A stretch of 64,000 nucleotides of DNA from assembly GCF_013364155.1 (NCBI RefSeq), contig NZ_CP054916.1, forward strand, positions 6,507,001-6,571,000, given 5' to 3'. Position 1 is the first letter of the stretch; each line of letters starts with the position of its first letter. A program made the translations under genes and the position numbers. This DNA is from Streptomyces sp. NA02950. GTDB lineage: Bacteria > Actinomycetota > Actinomycetes > Streptomycetales > Streptomycetaceae. Positions 1 to 7,909 of the stretch are shown one piece after another. The notes under the pieces were generated by a model. The model was not told the origin of the DNA and did not search any database. It worked only from the letters and a program-made list of their open reading frames with translations.

Positions 1-660
1 GGTCGCGAGCGTGCGTTCGCGCTTTCCGCCGCCGTCGTCCTCGTTGTCGCCGCCCAGCAGTCCGGTGCCGAAGGCGAGCGTCCCGGCCACGGCCACGGCG
101 GCGGCGCCCGCGAGCATGATCGCGACGGGCTTGCGGCGGCTCTTGCGGTGGCGGCCGGAGGTGGCGTCGCCGGTGTCTCCGGCCGCGGCGTCCGCGTCCG
201 GGTCACCGCTCCCGCCGGGGTCGCCGACGGGCTGGATCGCCTGGGTCGCGGCGGCGTCGGTCTCGGCGTCGGCGTCGGCGTCGGCCTTCGTGCCGCTGTC
301 GGCGTCGGCGCTCGTGCCGGGGCCGGTGTCTGCGCCGGTGTCCGCCGTGCCGGTGCTCGGCTCCGTCTTTGCCTCCGCCTCCGTCTTTGCCTCCGCCTCC
401 GTCTTTGCCTCCGCCTGCGCCTTTGCCTGCGCCTCCGCCTTTGACGGGCCGCGTTCGAACAGCCGCACATCGCGCGGACCGGGTCTGGTCACACTCTCCT
501 CGGAGCGCGCGACAACGGGCCGCACATGCGTCGCCTCATCGGTGTCGCCCGCCGTCGAGACGGCGGTGGCAGCGGCGGCGGCGCGCGCTGCGCAGGCGCA
601 CCCGGGGCGGCCGTTGGCGCGCGCCGGGGCCAAGCAGTGCGGGCAGGATTCTGCCGTCAC
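1..660 (-). CDS. Zinc-ribbon, membrane-anchored protein (N-terminal part; runs off the left edge)
   Basis: The frame is open for 220 codons from a GTG at 660 to the window edge, so the C-terminus is missing. Residues 5-23 form a small zinc ribbon (CPHC followed by CACA). Next come a DVRLFERG segment, a long acidic Ala/Asp/Thr-rich linker with EAEAKT hexapeptide repeats, a basic stretch (RHRKSRRK) and one membrane helix at about residues 179-201. Many Streptomyces peptidoglycan-binding-domain proteins have this order (zinc ribbon, acidic linker, one TM, extracellular domain). I infer such a family, but the decisive C-terminal domain lies outside the window. The linker is likely disordered and cytoplasmic. 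Confidence 0.7.
   Translation of the reverse strand, partial: MTAESCPHCLAPARANGRPGCACAARAAAAATAVSTAGDTDEATHVRPVVARSEESVTRPGPRDVRLFERGPSKAEAQAKAQAEAKTEAEAKTEAEAKTEPSTGTADTGADTGPGTSADADSGTKADADADAETDAAATQAIQPVGDPGGSGDPDADAAAGDTGDATSGRHRKSRRKPVAIMLAGAAAVAVAGTLAFGTGLLGGDNEDDGGGKRERTLAT
362..415. repeat. Three 18-bp tandem repeats in the acidic linker
   Basis: Three consecutive copies of an 18-bp unit (TCCGTCTTTGCCTCCGCC on the plus strand) encode EAEAKT hexapeptides in the minus-strand protein. A degenerate continuation runs to about 437. The repeat is in frame, so copy-number changes would only lengthen or shorten the linker. Confidence 0.85.
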
Positions 661-828
661 GGGTCTTTCCCTCCCTGGATTCGCAGCGATTATGCGGCAT
701 CCGATCGGCTTGCGCGCAGGTGTTCGTCCGCGGTGTGGGCCGCTGCGTGGACCCGCTCGGCGGGCCGTAACGGGGCATAAAGGTGAGGATGGGGTGAAGA
801 TGGGAACCCGAGCAGCCGAGGAGTCGCC

Positions 829-2934
829 ATGGCGCAGGACGCCGGCCACCCGACTCCGGCGCCGGGCGCGCCGGGTCCGGTGGCAGCTGCCCCCTGGGAG
901 GGCCGGCCGCAGCGTACCGTCCTGGTGGCCATCGGCGCGCTCCTGCTCGGACTGCTGCTCGCGGCCCTCGACAGCACGATCGTCTCCACCGCGCTGCCGA
1001 CGATCGTCGCCGACCTCGGCGGTCTGGAGCATCTGTCCTGGGTCGTCACGGCGTATCTGCTCGCCTCCACCGCCGCCACCCCGCTGTGGGGCAAGCTGGG
1101 TGACCAGTACGGGCGGAAGAAGCTCTTCCAGGCCGCGATCGTCCTCTTCCTGATCGGCTCGGCGCTGTGCGGCATCTCCCAGAACATGGGCGAGCTGATC
1201 GCCTTCCGCGCCCTCCAGGGGCTGGGCGGCGGGGGTCTGATCGTGCTGTCGATGGCCATCGTGGGCGATATCGTCCCGCCTCGTGAACGCGGCCGCTACC
1301 AGGGTCTCTTCGGCGGGGTCTTCGGCGCCACCAGTGTGCTCGGACCGCTGCTCGGCGGGCTCTTCGTCGACCAGCTCAGCTGGCGCTGGGTGTTCTACAT
1401 CAACCTGCCCCTCGGCATCGTCGCCCTCCTCGTCATCGCCACCGTGCTGCACATCCCGGCACGCCGCACCCCGCACACCATCGACTACCTCGGCACCGCC
1501 CTGATCGCCGCGGTCGCCGTCGCCCTGGTGCTGGTGGCCTCGCTCGGCGGTGTCACCTACGGCTGGGGCTCCTGGCAGATCGTCGGGCTCGCGGCGCTCG
1601 GCGCGGGGCTGCTGTTCGCCTTCGTACGGGTGGAGTCGCAGGCCGCGGAGCCGGTGCTGCCGCTGAAACTGTTCCGCAGCCGAACCTTCACCCTCTGCGC
1701 GGTGATCGGCTTCGTCGTCGGCTTCGCGATGTTCGGCAGCATGACGTATCTGCCGACCTTCCTCCAGGTCGTCCAGGGCGTCTCACCGACCGTCTCCGGC
1801 GTCCACATGCTCCCGATGGTCATCGGCATGCTGCTCGCCTCGACCGTCTCCGGGCATCTGGTCAGCGTCACCGGCCGCTACAAGGTCTTCCCGATCCTGG
1901 GCACCGCGGTCACCGCCGTCGGGCTGCTGCTCCTGCACCAGCTGGAGGCGACCAGCGGGGTGGTGGAGACCAGCGCGTACTTCTTCGTCTTCGGCAGCGG
2001 GCTGGGCCTGGTCATGCAGGTGCTGGTGCTGATCGTGCAGAACTCGGTGGGCTACGCGGACCTGGGCGTCGCCACCTCCGGCAGCACCTTCTTCCGGTCG
2101 ATCGGCGCCTCGTTCGGCGTCTCCGTCTTCGGCACGATCTTCGCCAACAACCTCGGCCCGCACATCGCCGACGCGCTCGCCGGACAGCGGCTCCCGGCGG
2201 GTGTCGACATCGGCGCCCTGACCGCCGACCCGCGGGCCATCGGACGGCTGACGTCCGACCAGCGCTCGGCGGTGCTGCACGCGTACTCCGTCTCCATCAC
2301 CGATGTCTTCCTGTACGCGGTGCCGGTGGTGCTGATCGCCTTCGTCCTCGCCTGGTATCTGCGGGAGGAGCCGCTGCGCGGCAGTGTCACCGCACCCGAC
2401 GCGAGCGAGGTCCTGGCGAGCAACCCGGTCGAGCGCTCCTCGCACGACGAATGCGCGCGGGCCCTGTCGCTGCTGGGCAGCCGGGAGGGCCGTCGGCAGA
2501 TCTACGCGGACATCACCCGGCGGGCCGGGTTCGATCTCAGACCGGCCGCGAGCTGGATGCTGCTGCGCATCGACCACCACGGGTCGGTCGAGCCCGCGCT
2601 GCTGGCCGAGCGCACCCCCGTGCCGCTGCGGGTCATCACGGAGGCGGCCCGGCAGATCGAGGAGCGGGGGCTCGGCCGGCGGTACGGGCTGGAGCTGATG
2701 CTGACCGCCCAGGGGCGGGAGGTGGTGGCCAAGCTGTACCGGGCCCGTCAGGCGTCGCTGGCCGAGTTGCTGGGCGACTGGTGGTCGCCGTCGCGCCCCA
2801 CGGACCTGATAGAGCTGGTGGACGAGCTGGCGCGGGAGATGTGCGGCTCGGACGCGGAGCAGCCGCGCAACGGCAACGGTGGCGGCCGGGGCGGCGGTCC
2901 GTGGCAGGGGCCGGAGCCGCCGTGGGCGCGGTGA
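829..2934 (+). CDS. DHA2-family MFS drug exporter with a C-terminal MarR-like winged-helix domain
   Basis: The 701-residue protein starts at ATG 829 with GAGGAG 7 nt upstream. Residues about 30-525 are a 14-helix drug:H+ antiporter of the EmrB/QacA type, with the D1 motif LDSTIVSTALPTI (47-59) and motif A GKLGDQYGRKK (88-98). After the last helix, residues about 535-675 look like a MarR-type winged helix: a helical segment, then LTAQGREVVAKLYRARQ, which matches the recognition and wing region of MarR proteins. A glycine-rich tail follows. It would export a lipophilic toxic compound through the cytoplasmic membrane. The soluble domain may sense substrate or bind DNA. Similar fusions occur in other actinomycetes. 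The exporter call is firm; the role of the fused domain is inference. Confidence 0.9.
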   Translation: MAQDAGHPTPAPGAPGPVAAAPWEGRPQRTVLVAIGALLLGLLLAALDSTIVSTALPTIVADLGGLEHLSWVVTAYLLASTAATPLWGKLGDQYGRKKLFQAAIVLFLIGSALCGISQNMGELIAFRALQGLGGGGLIVLSMAIVGDIVPPRERGRYQGLFGGVFGATSVLGPLLGGLFVDQLSWRWVFYINLPLGIVALLVIATVLHIPARRTPHTIDYLGTALIAAVAVALVLVASLGGVTYGWGSWQIVGLAALGAGLLFAFVRVESQAAEPVLPLKLFRSRTFTLCAVIGFVVGFAMFGSMTYLPTFLQVVQGVSPTVSGVHMLPMVIGMLLASTVSGHLVSVTGRYKVFPILGTAVTAVGLLLLHQLEATSGVVETSAYFFVFGSGLGLVMQVLVLIVQNSVGYADLGVATSGSTFFRSIGASFGVSVFGTIFANNLGPHIADALAGQRLPAGVDIGALTADPRAIGRLTSDQRSAVLHAYSVSITDVFLYAVPVVLIAFVLAWYLREEPLRGSVTAPDASEVLASNPVERSSHDECARALSLLGSREGRRQIYADITRRAGFDLRPAASWMLLRIDHHGSVEPALLAERTPVPLRVITEAARQIEERGLGRRYGLELMLTAQGREVVAKLYRARQASLAELLGDWWSPSRPTDLIELVDELAREMCGSDAEQPRNGNGGGRGGGPWQGPEPPWAR

Positions 2935-2945
2935 GGGGGGCGTAC

Positions 2946-2967
2946 GGCGCGGGGTGTGGACCGCGCC
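2946..2967. terminator. Short inverted repeat between convergent genes
   Basis: GGCGCGG and CCGCGCC form a 7-bp stem with an 8-nt loop, between the stop codons of the MFS gene and the opposing acetyltransferase gene. There is no T-tract, so it could serve as a weak bidirectional terminator. Confidence 0.4.
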
Positions 2968-3016
2968 CCGTGAGCGTCCTCGGCGGGGTGCCGTCGAAGG
3001 GGCGCCGTCAACGGGA

Positions 3017-3550
3017 TCACCCCAGCTCCTTGGCCATCCACACCTCGGCGTACGGCCCGTCGCTGAACGGCGCAACCTCCCGGTAGCCGTGGCGGGCGTA
3101 GAGGGACCGCGCCTCGACCAGGTCCCACCGGGTGTCGAGCACGATCCGCCGGGCGCCCAGCGCGTCAGCCGCCGCGTCGACGGCGGTGAGCAGCGCACCG
3201 CCCCCGCCGAGACCGCGTTTGCCGGGGCGGATGAACACCCGCTTCAGCTCGGCGGTGTGCGTGTCGAGCCGCCGCAGCCCGGCGCATCCGGCGGGTTCGC
3301 GTCCGCCGTTGTGGTGGGCGAGCAGGAACACCCCCTCCGGCGGGGTGAGGTCGTCGCTGGGCATCTCCAGCAGCGCGCTTTCGATCTCCTCGGGGGTGGC
3401 GTTCCGGCCCTCGTGCAACTGGTAGTAGCGGTCGGCGACATCGACCAGGTAGGCGCGCAACAGGGCGGTCGCCACCGGGTCGTCGACCGGCCGCGCGGAC
3501 ACGGTCCAGCAGGCGGTGGCGCGGGGCGTACGGGGTGCGGTGCCGGGCAT
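3017..3550 (-). CDS. GNAT-family N-acetyltransferase
   Basis: The 177-residue protein has the GNAT fold signature: the strand AELKRVFIRPGKRGLGGGGAL carries the acetyl-CoA pyrophosphate loop (R/Q-x-x-G-x-G/A type, here KRGLGGGGA), followed by AVDAAADALGARRIVLDTR and the C-terminal ARSLYARHGYREV motif. The longer open frame upstream of ATG 3550 is not protein-like, so I start there. The sequence GAGGAT 6 nt before the ATG may act as an SD element or a -10 box. The substrate cannot be deduced. The gene is convergent with the MFS exporter. Confidence 0.87.
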   Translation of the reverse strand: MPGTAPRTPRATACWTVSARPVDDPVATALLRAYLVDVADRYYQLHEGRNATPEEIESALLEMPSDDLTPPEGVFLLAHHNGGREPAGCAGLRRLDTHTAELKRVFIRPGKRGLGGGGALLTAVDAAADALGARRIVLDTRWDLVEARSLYARHGYREVAPFSDGPYAEVWMAKELG

Positions 3551-3677
3551 GCCGCGATCCTCGCAGCAGGGGTGCCCGGGTCGCGACTTCGTTTGAGGGC
3601 GGGCGCTCGGGCTACCCGCAGAGGTAAGGCGCTCCCGGATCCGTCGGGGGCGACTGGCGGGAAGGCAGAAGCAGACC

Positions 3678-4343
3678 ATGTCAACTGGCGCCATCATCAT
3701 CGTGGTTGTCGTTGCGGTCGTCGTCGCGGCCGCGCTCGCCGTCCGGATCGCACGTGGCGGTGCGGGGCGCGGAGAGCGTGTGCTGCGGCGCCATTTCGGA
3801 CCGGAATACGAACTCAGCGTGGCGGAGCACGCGGGTGACACCGCGGCCGCCCACCGTGAACTGGAGGAACGGCTCGCACGGTACGGAGACCTGCGGGCCG
3901 AGCCGCTCGCCGGTGAGTTGCGCGAGCGTTACGCGGCCGAATGGGCCGGTGTGCAGGAGCAGTTCATCGATTCGCCCGAGTGGGCGGTGGCCGCTGCCGA
4001 CCAGCTGCTGGCGCGCCTCGCCCGGGACCGCGGCTATCCGTCCGCCAGCTACGCGGAGCAGGTCACCGCGCTGTCCGTGCACCATGCGCAGTGTGTGCAG
4101 GGCTACCGGCAGATCCACACCGCGGCGGCGCGGGCCCGCGAGGGCCTCGCGGACACGGAGGAGCTGCGTGAGGCCGTGGCGCACGCCCGGCCGTTCTTCG
4201 AGGACCTGGTGAAGCCACCGCACCACGCCGACGGCGACACACATCACACCCCCACCTCGCCCCCGCGCACCGCGCACCGTTCGCGCCGCGGCGGCCGGTG
4301 GGAGCTGGGCCTTGGCCGTACGAGGAAGGGCGGAGCCTGGTGA
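3678..4343 (+). CDS. Membrane-anchored conserved hypothetical protein (paralogue of the next gene)
   Basis: The 221-residue protein has one hydrophobic N-terminal helix (residues 4-24, mostly I/V/A), then a charged, helical soluble part and a basic tail. The segment QFIDSPEWAVAAADQLLARLA (about 96-116) and the later TEELREAV..FFEDLV have close counterparts in the next gene (FVDSPRGAVEEADVLLEELA and TEELRLAM..VLERLL). The two genes therefore share a roughly 90-residue helical domain, and one probably arose by duplication. Their stop and start codons overlap as GTGA, so they are translationally coupled. I do not recognise a function. One expects a membrane-tethered protein and a soluble partner. 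Confidence 0.75.
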   Translation: MSTGAIIIVVVVAVVVAAALAVRIARGGAGRGERVLRRHFGPEYELSVAEHAGDTAAAHRELEERLARYGDLRAEPLAGELRERYAAEWAGVQEQFIDSPEWAVAAADQLLARLARDRGYPSASYAEQVTALSVHHAQCVQGYRQIHTAAARAREGLADTEELREAVAHARPFFEDLVKPPHHADGDTHHTPTSPPRTAHRSRRGGRWELGLGRTRKGGAW

Positions 4344-4840
4344 CGGACCCGACGACGGACCCCGTAGCGATGGAGGACCCCATCGCCCCGCACACCCCGG
4401 AGCGCGACACCCAACGACTCAAGCGCATCAACCGACTCAACGGCGAACGACACGAGACGCGGCGGCTGCGGACCGTGGAGAAGCAGGAGACCGCCCCGCC
4501 CCGCGCGGAACCGTCCGGCGGCGCGCCCGGTACGCCGAGTACGTCGCGCACGCCGAGCGGGCCCAGCTTCCCGGTGCTGCCGACCAGTGAGCACGAGGCG
4601 CTCGACGAGCGTCTGCGGCAGGCGGTGAGCGGGTTCGTGGACTCCCCGCGCGGCGCGGTCGAGGAGGCGGACGTCCTCCTCGAGGAGCTCGCGAGCCGGA
4701 TCAACGCCCTGCTCACCGAGCGCCGCGAGACCCTGCGTTCGGCCTGGCACGACGACGGCACGGTCGTGTCCGAGACGGAGGAACTGCGGCTGGCCATGCG
4801 CGGCTACCGCAATGTCCTGGAGCGCCTGCTCAGCATCTGA
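4340..4840 (+). CDS. Soluble conserved hypothetical protein sharing a domain with the upstream gene
   Basis: I chose GTG 4340 (166 aa) because it overlaps the preceding TGA and has GGAG 4-8 nt upstream. A longer in-frame start at 4298 would lie inside the upstream gene. The N-terminal 70 residues are charged and probably disordered. The C-terminal 90 residues (FVDSPRGAVEEADVLLEELA..LRSAW..TEELRLAM) repeat the helical domain of the upstream membrane protein but lack its TM helix. The function is unknown. A strong terminator follows directly, so these two genes form a complete operon. Confidence 0.75.
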   Translation: MTDPTTDPVAMEDPIAPHTPERDTQRLKRINRLNGERHETRRLRTVEKQETAPPRAEPSGGAPGTPSTSRTPSGPSFPVLPTSEHEALDERLRQAVSGFVDSPRGAVEEADVLLEELASRINALLTERRETLRSAWHDDGTVVSETEELRLAMRGYRNVLERLLSI

Positions 4841-4863
4841 GCGAGCGTCCCCGTGAGCCTCCG

Positions 4864-4897
4864 CCCGCCCCCGGTCTCCCGACCGGGGGCGGGTTTT
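4864..4897 (+). terminator. Strong rho-independent terminator
   Basis: CCCGCCCCCGGTC (4864-4876) pairs perfectly with GACCGGGGGCGGG (4881-4893) around a 4-nt loop, followed by TTTT. It ends the two-gene operon and lies only 30 nt before the next start codon. Confidence 0.9.
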
Positions 4898-4910
4898 CTC
4901 GTATGTGGGA

Positions 4911-4926
4911 TATCATCTCGGATATG
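4911..4926 (+). promoter_or_regulatory. -10 box of a likely leaderless promoter
   Basis: TATCAT (4911-4916) is followed by 7 nt and then ATG 4924, which places transcription start at the A of the ATG. ATATC and GATAT form a small inverted repeat over this box and may be an autoregulatory operator. Confidence 0.6.
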
Positions 4927-5505
4927 AGAGACGGTCTGGAGGCGGACGGGGACGTGCTGGACGCGCGGCTGTCCGCGCGGCTTGCGGAGCTGCGAACGGA
5001 ACGGGGCTGGTCGCTGGACGAGCTGGCACGGCGGGCGGACATCAGCCGGTCGACGCTCTCCCGCCTCGAGCGCGGTGAGATCAGCCCGACGGCGGCCCTG
5101 CTGAACAGGTTGTGCGCGGTCTACGAGCGGACCATGTCACGGCTGCTGGCCGAGGTGGAGTCGGAACCGCCGCAGGTGGTGCGCGCCACGGCGCAACCGG
5201 TGTGGCGGGACGACTCGTCCGGCTTCGTACGCCGCTCCGTCTCGCCGCCCCATGCCGGACTGCGCGGCGAGATCGTCGAGGGCACCCTGAGCCCGGGCGC
5301 GGACATCGCGTACGACGGACCGCCGGTGCCAGGGCTCGAGCAGCACATCTGGGTGCTGGAGGGGGCCGTGGAGATCACCGCCAACGGCCGGGTGCACGAG
5401 CTGGGGGCGGGGGACTGTCTGCGGTTCCGGCTGTGGGGGAGTTCGCGGTTCCGCTGTGTGGGTGCCGAACCCGTGCGTTACGCGGTGCTGGTGGTGCTCC
5501 CGTGA
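4924..5505 (+). CDS. XRE-family regulator with C-terminal cupin domain
   Basis: The 193-residue protein has an XRE helix-turn-helix at about residues 18-72 (LDELARRADISRSTLSRLERG is the HTH core) and a cupin sensor domain at about 85-190 (PGLEQHIWVLEGAVEI, then LGAGDCLRFR). Such XRE-cupin proteins usually control a neighbouring detoxification or transport gene in response to a small ligand. An ATG at 4903 would add seven residues. I prefer 4924 because a TATCAT -10 box lies 7 nt before it, and the preceding terminator leaves no room for a longer leader. The gene overlaps the downstream acetyltransferase gene (GTGA), which is its likely target and partner. Confidence 0.88.
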   Translation: MRDGLEADGDVLDARLSARLAELRTERGWSLDELARRADISRSTLSRLERGEISPTAALLNRLCAVYERTMSRLLAEVESEPPQVVRATAQPVWRDDSSGFVRRSVSPPHAGLRGEIVEGTLSPGADIAYDGPPVPGLEQHIWVLEGAVEITANGRVHELGAGDCLRFRLWGSSRFRCVGAEPVRYAVLVVLP

Positions 5506-6038
5506 CGTCCTTCGACTACACCATCGACCGCCTGGCCCCCGAGAGTTTCGACAGCAGCGTCAAGGGGCTCGCCGCACTCCTCGTCGACGCCGTGGACGAC
5601 GGTGCCTCGATGGGCTTTCTCGCCCCCTTCGACCAGGAGTCGGCCGCCGCCTGGTGGCGCACCCAGGCCCCGGCGGTCGCCGACGGCGGTCTGCTGGTCT
5701 GGGTCTGCCGGGACGCGGCCGGTATCACCGCCACCGTCAGCCTGGCCCTGTCCGCCAAGCCCAACGGCCGCCACCGCGCCGAGATCCTCAAGCTGATGGT
5801 CCACCGCACCGCCCGCGGCCGCGGGCTGGCCCGCGCCCTCCTGGCCACGGCCCAAGCCGCCGCCGTGGCCGCCGGGGTCACCCTCCTGCTGCTGGACACC
5901 CGCACCGGCAGCGATGCCGAACACGTCTACCTCGCCGACGGCTGGACCCGCTACGGCCTCGTCCCGGCCTACGCCGCCGACCCGGACGGCACCCTCGAGG
6001 ACTGCTCGTTCTTCTACAAGCGGCTTCGGGCGGTCTGA
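5502..6038 (+). CDS. GNAT-family N-acetyltransferase
   Basis: The 178-residue protein starts at GTG 5502, overlapping the TGA of the XRE-cupin gene. Its GNAT core is AEILKLMVHRTARGRGLARALLATAQ: strand beta4 followed by the acetyl-CoA binding loop R-G-R-G-L-A. The sequences LLLDTRTGSDAEHVYLADGW and a final CSFFYKRL are typical of small-molecule acetyltransferases. The pairing of an XRE-cupin regulator with a coupled GNAT gene is common in Streptomyces. The substrate is unknown; a toxic amine or antibiotic is possible. Confidence 0.88.
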   Translation: MTSFDYTIDRLAPESFDSSVKGLAALLVDAVDDGASMGFLAPFDQESAAAWWRTQAPAVADGGLLVWVCRDAAGITATVSLALSAKPNGRHRAEILKLMVHRTARGRGLARALLATAQAAAVAAGVTLLLLDTRTGSDAEHVYLADGWTRYGLVPAYAADPDGTLEDCSFFYKRLRAV

Positions 6039-6211
6039 CTCGAAAGCCGTCGGCTCCCATCGAGTCGGGTGCGTGTCTGTGAGTCGGGGTCTCGACAGCA
6101 CCTCGGGCACGTTATTCAAACGTCAATTTATCCCCGGCCAAGGGTGTATGGGATGTGCCGTGGTGTTGCCGGATGTTCTGGGTGTGTTCACCTTCCGCGC
6201 GCAATGTTCGC

Positions 6212-6240
6212 TTGCGGTGCATATGGGGTGGTCATAGCGT
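6212..6240 (+). promoter_or_regulatory. Probable sigma-70-type promoter for the secreted protein gene
   Basis: TTGCGG (6212-6217), a 17-nt spacer and TAGCGT (6235-6240) form a well-spaced promoter about 75 nt before ATG 6316. The stretch 6039-6211 is noticeably AT-richer than the flanking genes and shows no gene. Confidence 0.5.
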
Positions 6241-6315
6241 TCTGGATGGTTGGGAAAGGAGGTCATCCAGCCAAGGATGGCCGTTTCCGGCATATTGAGA
6301 TGAGGAACTGCATTC

Positions 6316-6750
6316 ATGCGTGCGGCGTTGAAGATCGCAGCAATGCTCTTACCGCTCGCCTTCGCTGTCGGCCCTATGGGGCCGGTGCCGGTCGCCCTGG
6401 CTGACGAGGCGACACCTCAGCATCACATAACGTGCAAGTGGGACAGGGGTGTCGGTACGCCTTGGGCATCGAATCGCCGGACCGTCAAGGGCTTCGTGCG
6501 GGTCAGGTGTTCCGACAGGTTGGACGAGGCCAACACGCAGGCACACATCCAGATCTACGACCGTTCCTGGAAAGACCGCGGTGACGCGATTGTCAGCCAC
6601 AACAAGGGTCCGGTCATTCACGTGAACGACGACACCCTGAAGCGGCCCGGTACCTGGAAGTACCGCACCAAGGGGACGCACTTCGGGCAGCACGGCAATG
6701 TCTGGACGCTGCCCACCTACTACTCGCCCATCCGGGCGCTGACTCTCTAG
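6316..6750 (+). CDS. Small secreted protein, unrecognised family
   Basis: The 144-residue protein has a clear Sec signal peptide: basic start MRAALK, hydrophobic core, and likely cleavage after VALA near residue 30. The mature part of about 115 residues is polar and beta-like and contains only two cysteines, within its first 40 residues, which may form a disulfide. I do not recognise a family. Its codon usage is less GC-biased than the housekeeping genes. The following genes (6758, 7063) are close and co-directional, and one is a lipoprotein, so this is a small exported-protein cluster. Confidence 0.75.
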   Translation: MRAALKIAAMLLPLAFAVGPMGPVPVALADEATPQHHITCKWDRGVGTPWASNRRTVKGFVRVRCSDRLDEANTQAHIQIYDRSWKDRGDAIVSHNKGPVIHVNDDTLKRPGTWKYRTKGTHFGQHGNVWTLPTYYSPIRALTL

Positions 6751-6757
6751 GGCCGCA

Positions 6758-7084
6758 ATGAGACCTATGGTGGCTGACGCGCGCGAACTCCTGGGGATGG
6801 CTCAAGAGGTCGCCAGGCTCAGGGACGCTGTGCAACTCGAGGCCAGGGACGTGGCGCTGGCCGCCGTGATCGTCCACTTCCTCCGCGCCGCGGAGGAACT
6901 GGACGCACCGGAGGCGGTATCGCTTTCTCCGGAGATGCTGCCGATGGCAGATGCGGTCCAGGAGGTCATCACCGTCGGAGAGGGCGAACTCCGATATGCG
7001 CAACTGATCGAGCTGGCACGGCGGGACGGTGCCGAGAGCGCTGAATACCTGGAGCATGTGCGGTGGGACACAAAGGACCGCTGA
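6758..7084 (+). CDS. Small helical hypothetical protein
   Basis: The 108-residue, acidic, probably all-helical protein has no signal peptide or TM. ATG 6758 lies 7 nt after the previous stop; ATG 6767 is also possible. It contains no recognisable motif. Its 3' end overlaps the next gene by 22 nt in another frame, consistent with an operon. The modest GC bias resembles its neighbours and suggests laterally acquired DNA. The function is unknown. Confidence 0.6.
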   Translation: MRPMVADARELLGMAQEVARLRDAVQLEARDVALAAVIVHFLRAAEELDAPEAVSLSPEMLPMADAVQEVITVGEGELRYAQLIELARRDGAESAEYLEHVRWDTKDR

Positions 7085-7659
7085 GCGTTCTCGCTCTCTC
7101 GTTGGCACTCGGTGGGGCGTCCGGATGCTCAACCGACCGACCGCATGCCCCGCGCCCGTCGCTGGCCGAGGAATTGGCGGCGGCGGGTTGGCGCCAGGAG
7201 CCGTTGATCGACGGTGCGGAATCCGAGATCAGGGACATACATCCGGCGGCATGCCGGAATCTGTTCGAGACGCTGGACCGATCGTACGGGGGCCGGGCCG
7301 GCTCGCTGGGGTTCCGGCATGCCAAGACGGGGGCCTACCTCCTGGTGATCAAGCGACCCGACCTCGGTGCGTCGAGGAGGCCCTCGGAGCGTCTGAGAGA
7401 TGCCGCGATGTCCTGTCCTCGCCTCGTCATGGCCTATGACTCGACAACCTTGGTGTACGACGTCACGGTCGACGATGCGAGGCCGGGCCGTGCCGGGATC
7501 CGCCTGCGGGGCGTCGAGCAAGGAGGAGAGCCGGTGATCGACATGTTGGTGGTCGGTAAGGACACGGCCACCAGCGGTCGGCTGATCCGCGTGATGACTC
7601 CCGCGCGTATCGGGAAGGTGGAGCGGCGGGCCGTTGACGTCGCGGTTGCGCGTTCATGA
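7063..7659 (+). CDS. Putative lipoprotein
   Basis: The 198-residue protein starts at GTG 7063, preceded by GGAG at 7051-7054. The N-terminus is a short signal peptide ending in a lipobox-like ASGC near residue 22, so the mature protein would be lipid-anchored on the outer face of the membrane. The rest is a mixed alpha/beta soluble domain that I do not recognise, with two further cysteines (AACRN and MSCPR) that may pair. It belongs to the small exported-protein cluster beginning at 6316. The assignment as lipoprotein is probable, not certain, because the lipobox lacks the usual Leu at -3. Confidence 0.65.
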   Translation: MGHKGPLSVLALSLALGGASGCSTDRPHAPRPSLAEELAAAGWRQEPLIDGAESEIRDIHPAACRNLFETLDRSYGGRAGSLGFRHAKTGAYLLVIKRPDLGASRRPSERLRDAAMSCPRLVMAYDSTTLVYDVTVDDARPGRAGIRLRGVEQGGEPVIDMLVVGKDTATSGRLIRVMTPARIGKVERRAVDVAVARS

Positions 7660-7793
7660 CCTCAGCGCGGAGGGCGCCGGCCGTGTCACCGAGGCGGCTC
7701 TCGGCGATCCTCCTCACGATCGCCACGGCCAACTTCTTCAACCGGCTGAATGTGACGGTCAAGGAGCAGGCAGCCAGCCCCAGTTGGGTCTGA
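7656..7793 (+). CDS. Possible 45-residue small membrane protein
   Basis: ATG 7656 overlaps the lipoprotein stop codon as ATGA, the usual sign of translational coupling here. The product is MTSARRAP, then LSAILLTIATANFF, then a short polar tail ending at TGA 7793. The hydrophobic stretch could be a membrane helix or the start of a decayed longer gene. There is no independent evidence for expression. Confidence 0.35.
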   Translation: MTSARRAPAVSPRRLSAILLTIATANFFNRLNVTVKEQAASPSWV

Positions 7794-7909
7794 CCCCGTA
7801 CCCCGGCCTCCGGCCCGGCCACGCTTCCGGCTGACCGCGCGGTGTGTCCCGCGGTGTGCCCCGCGGTCTCGCTGAGAGCCGTGGAGCCGGGGGCGGCCCC
7901 TTTGTGGCC

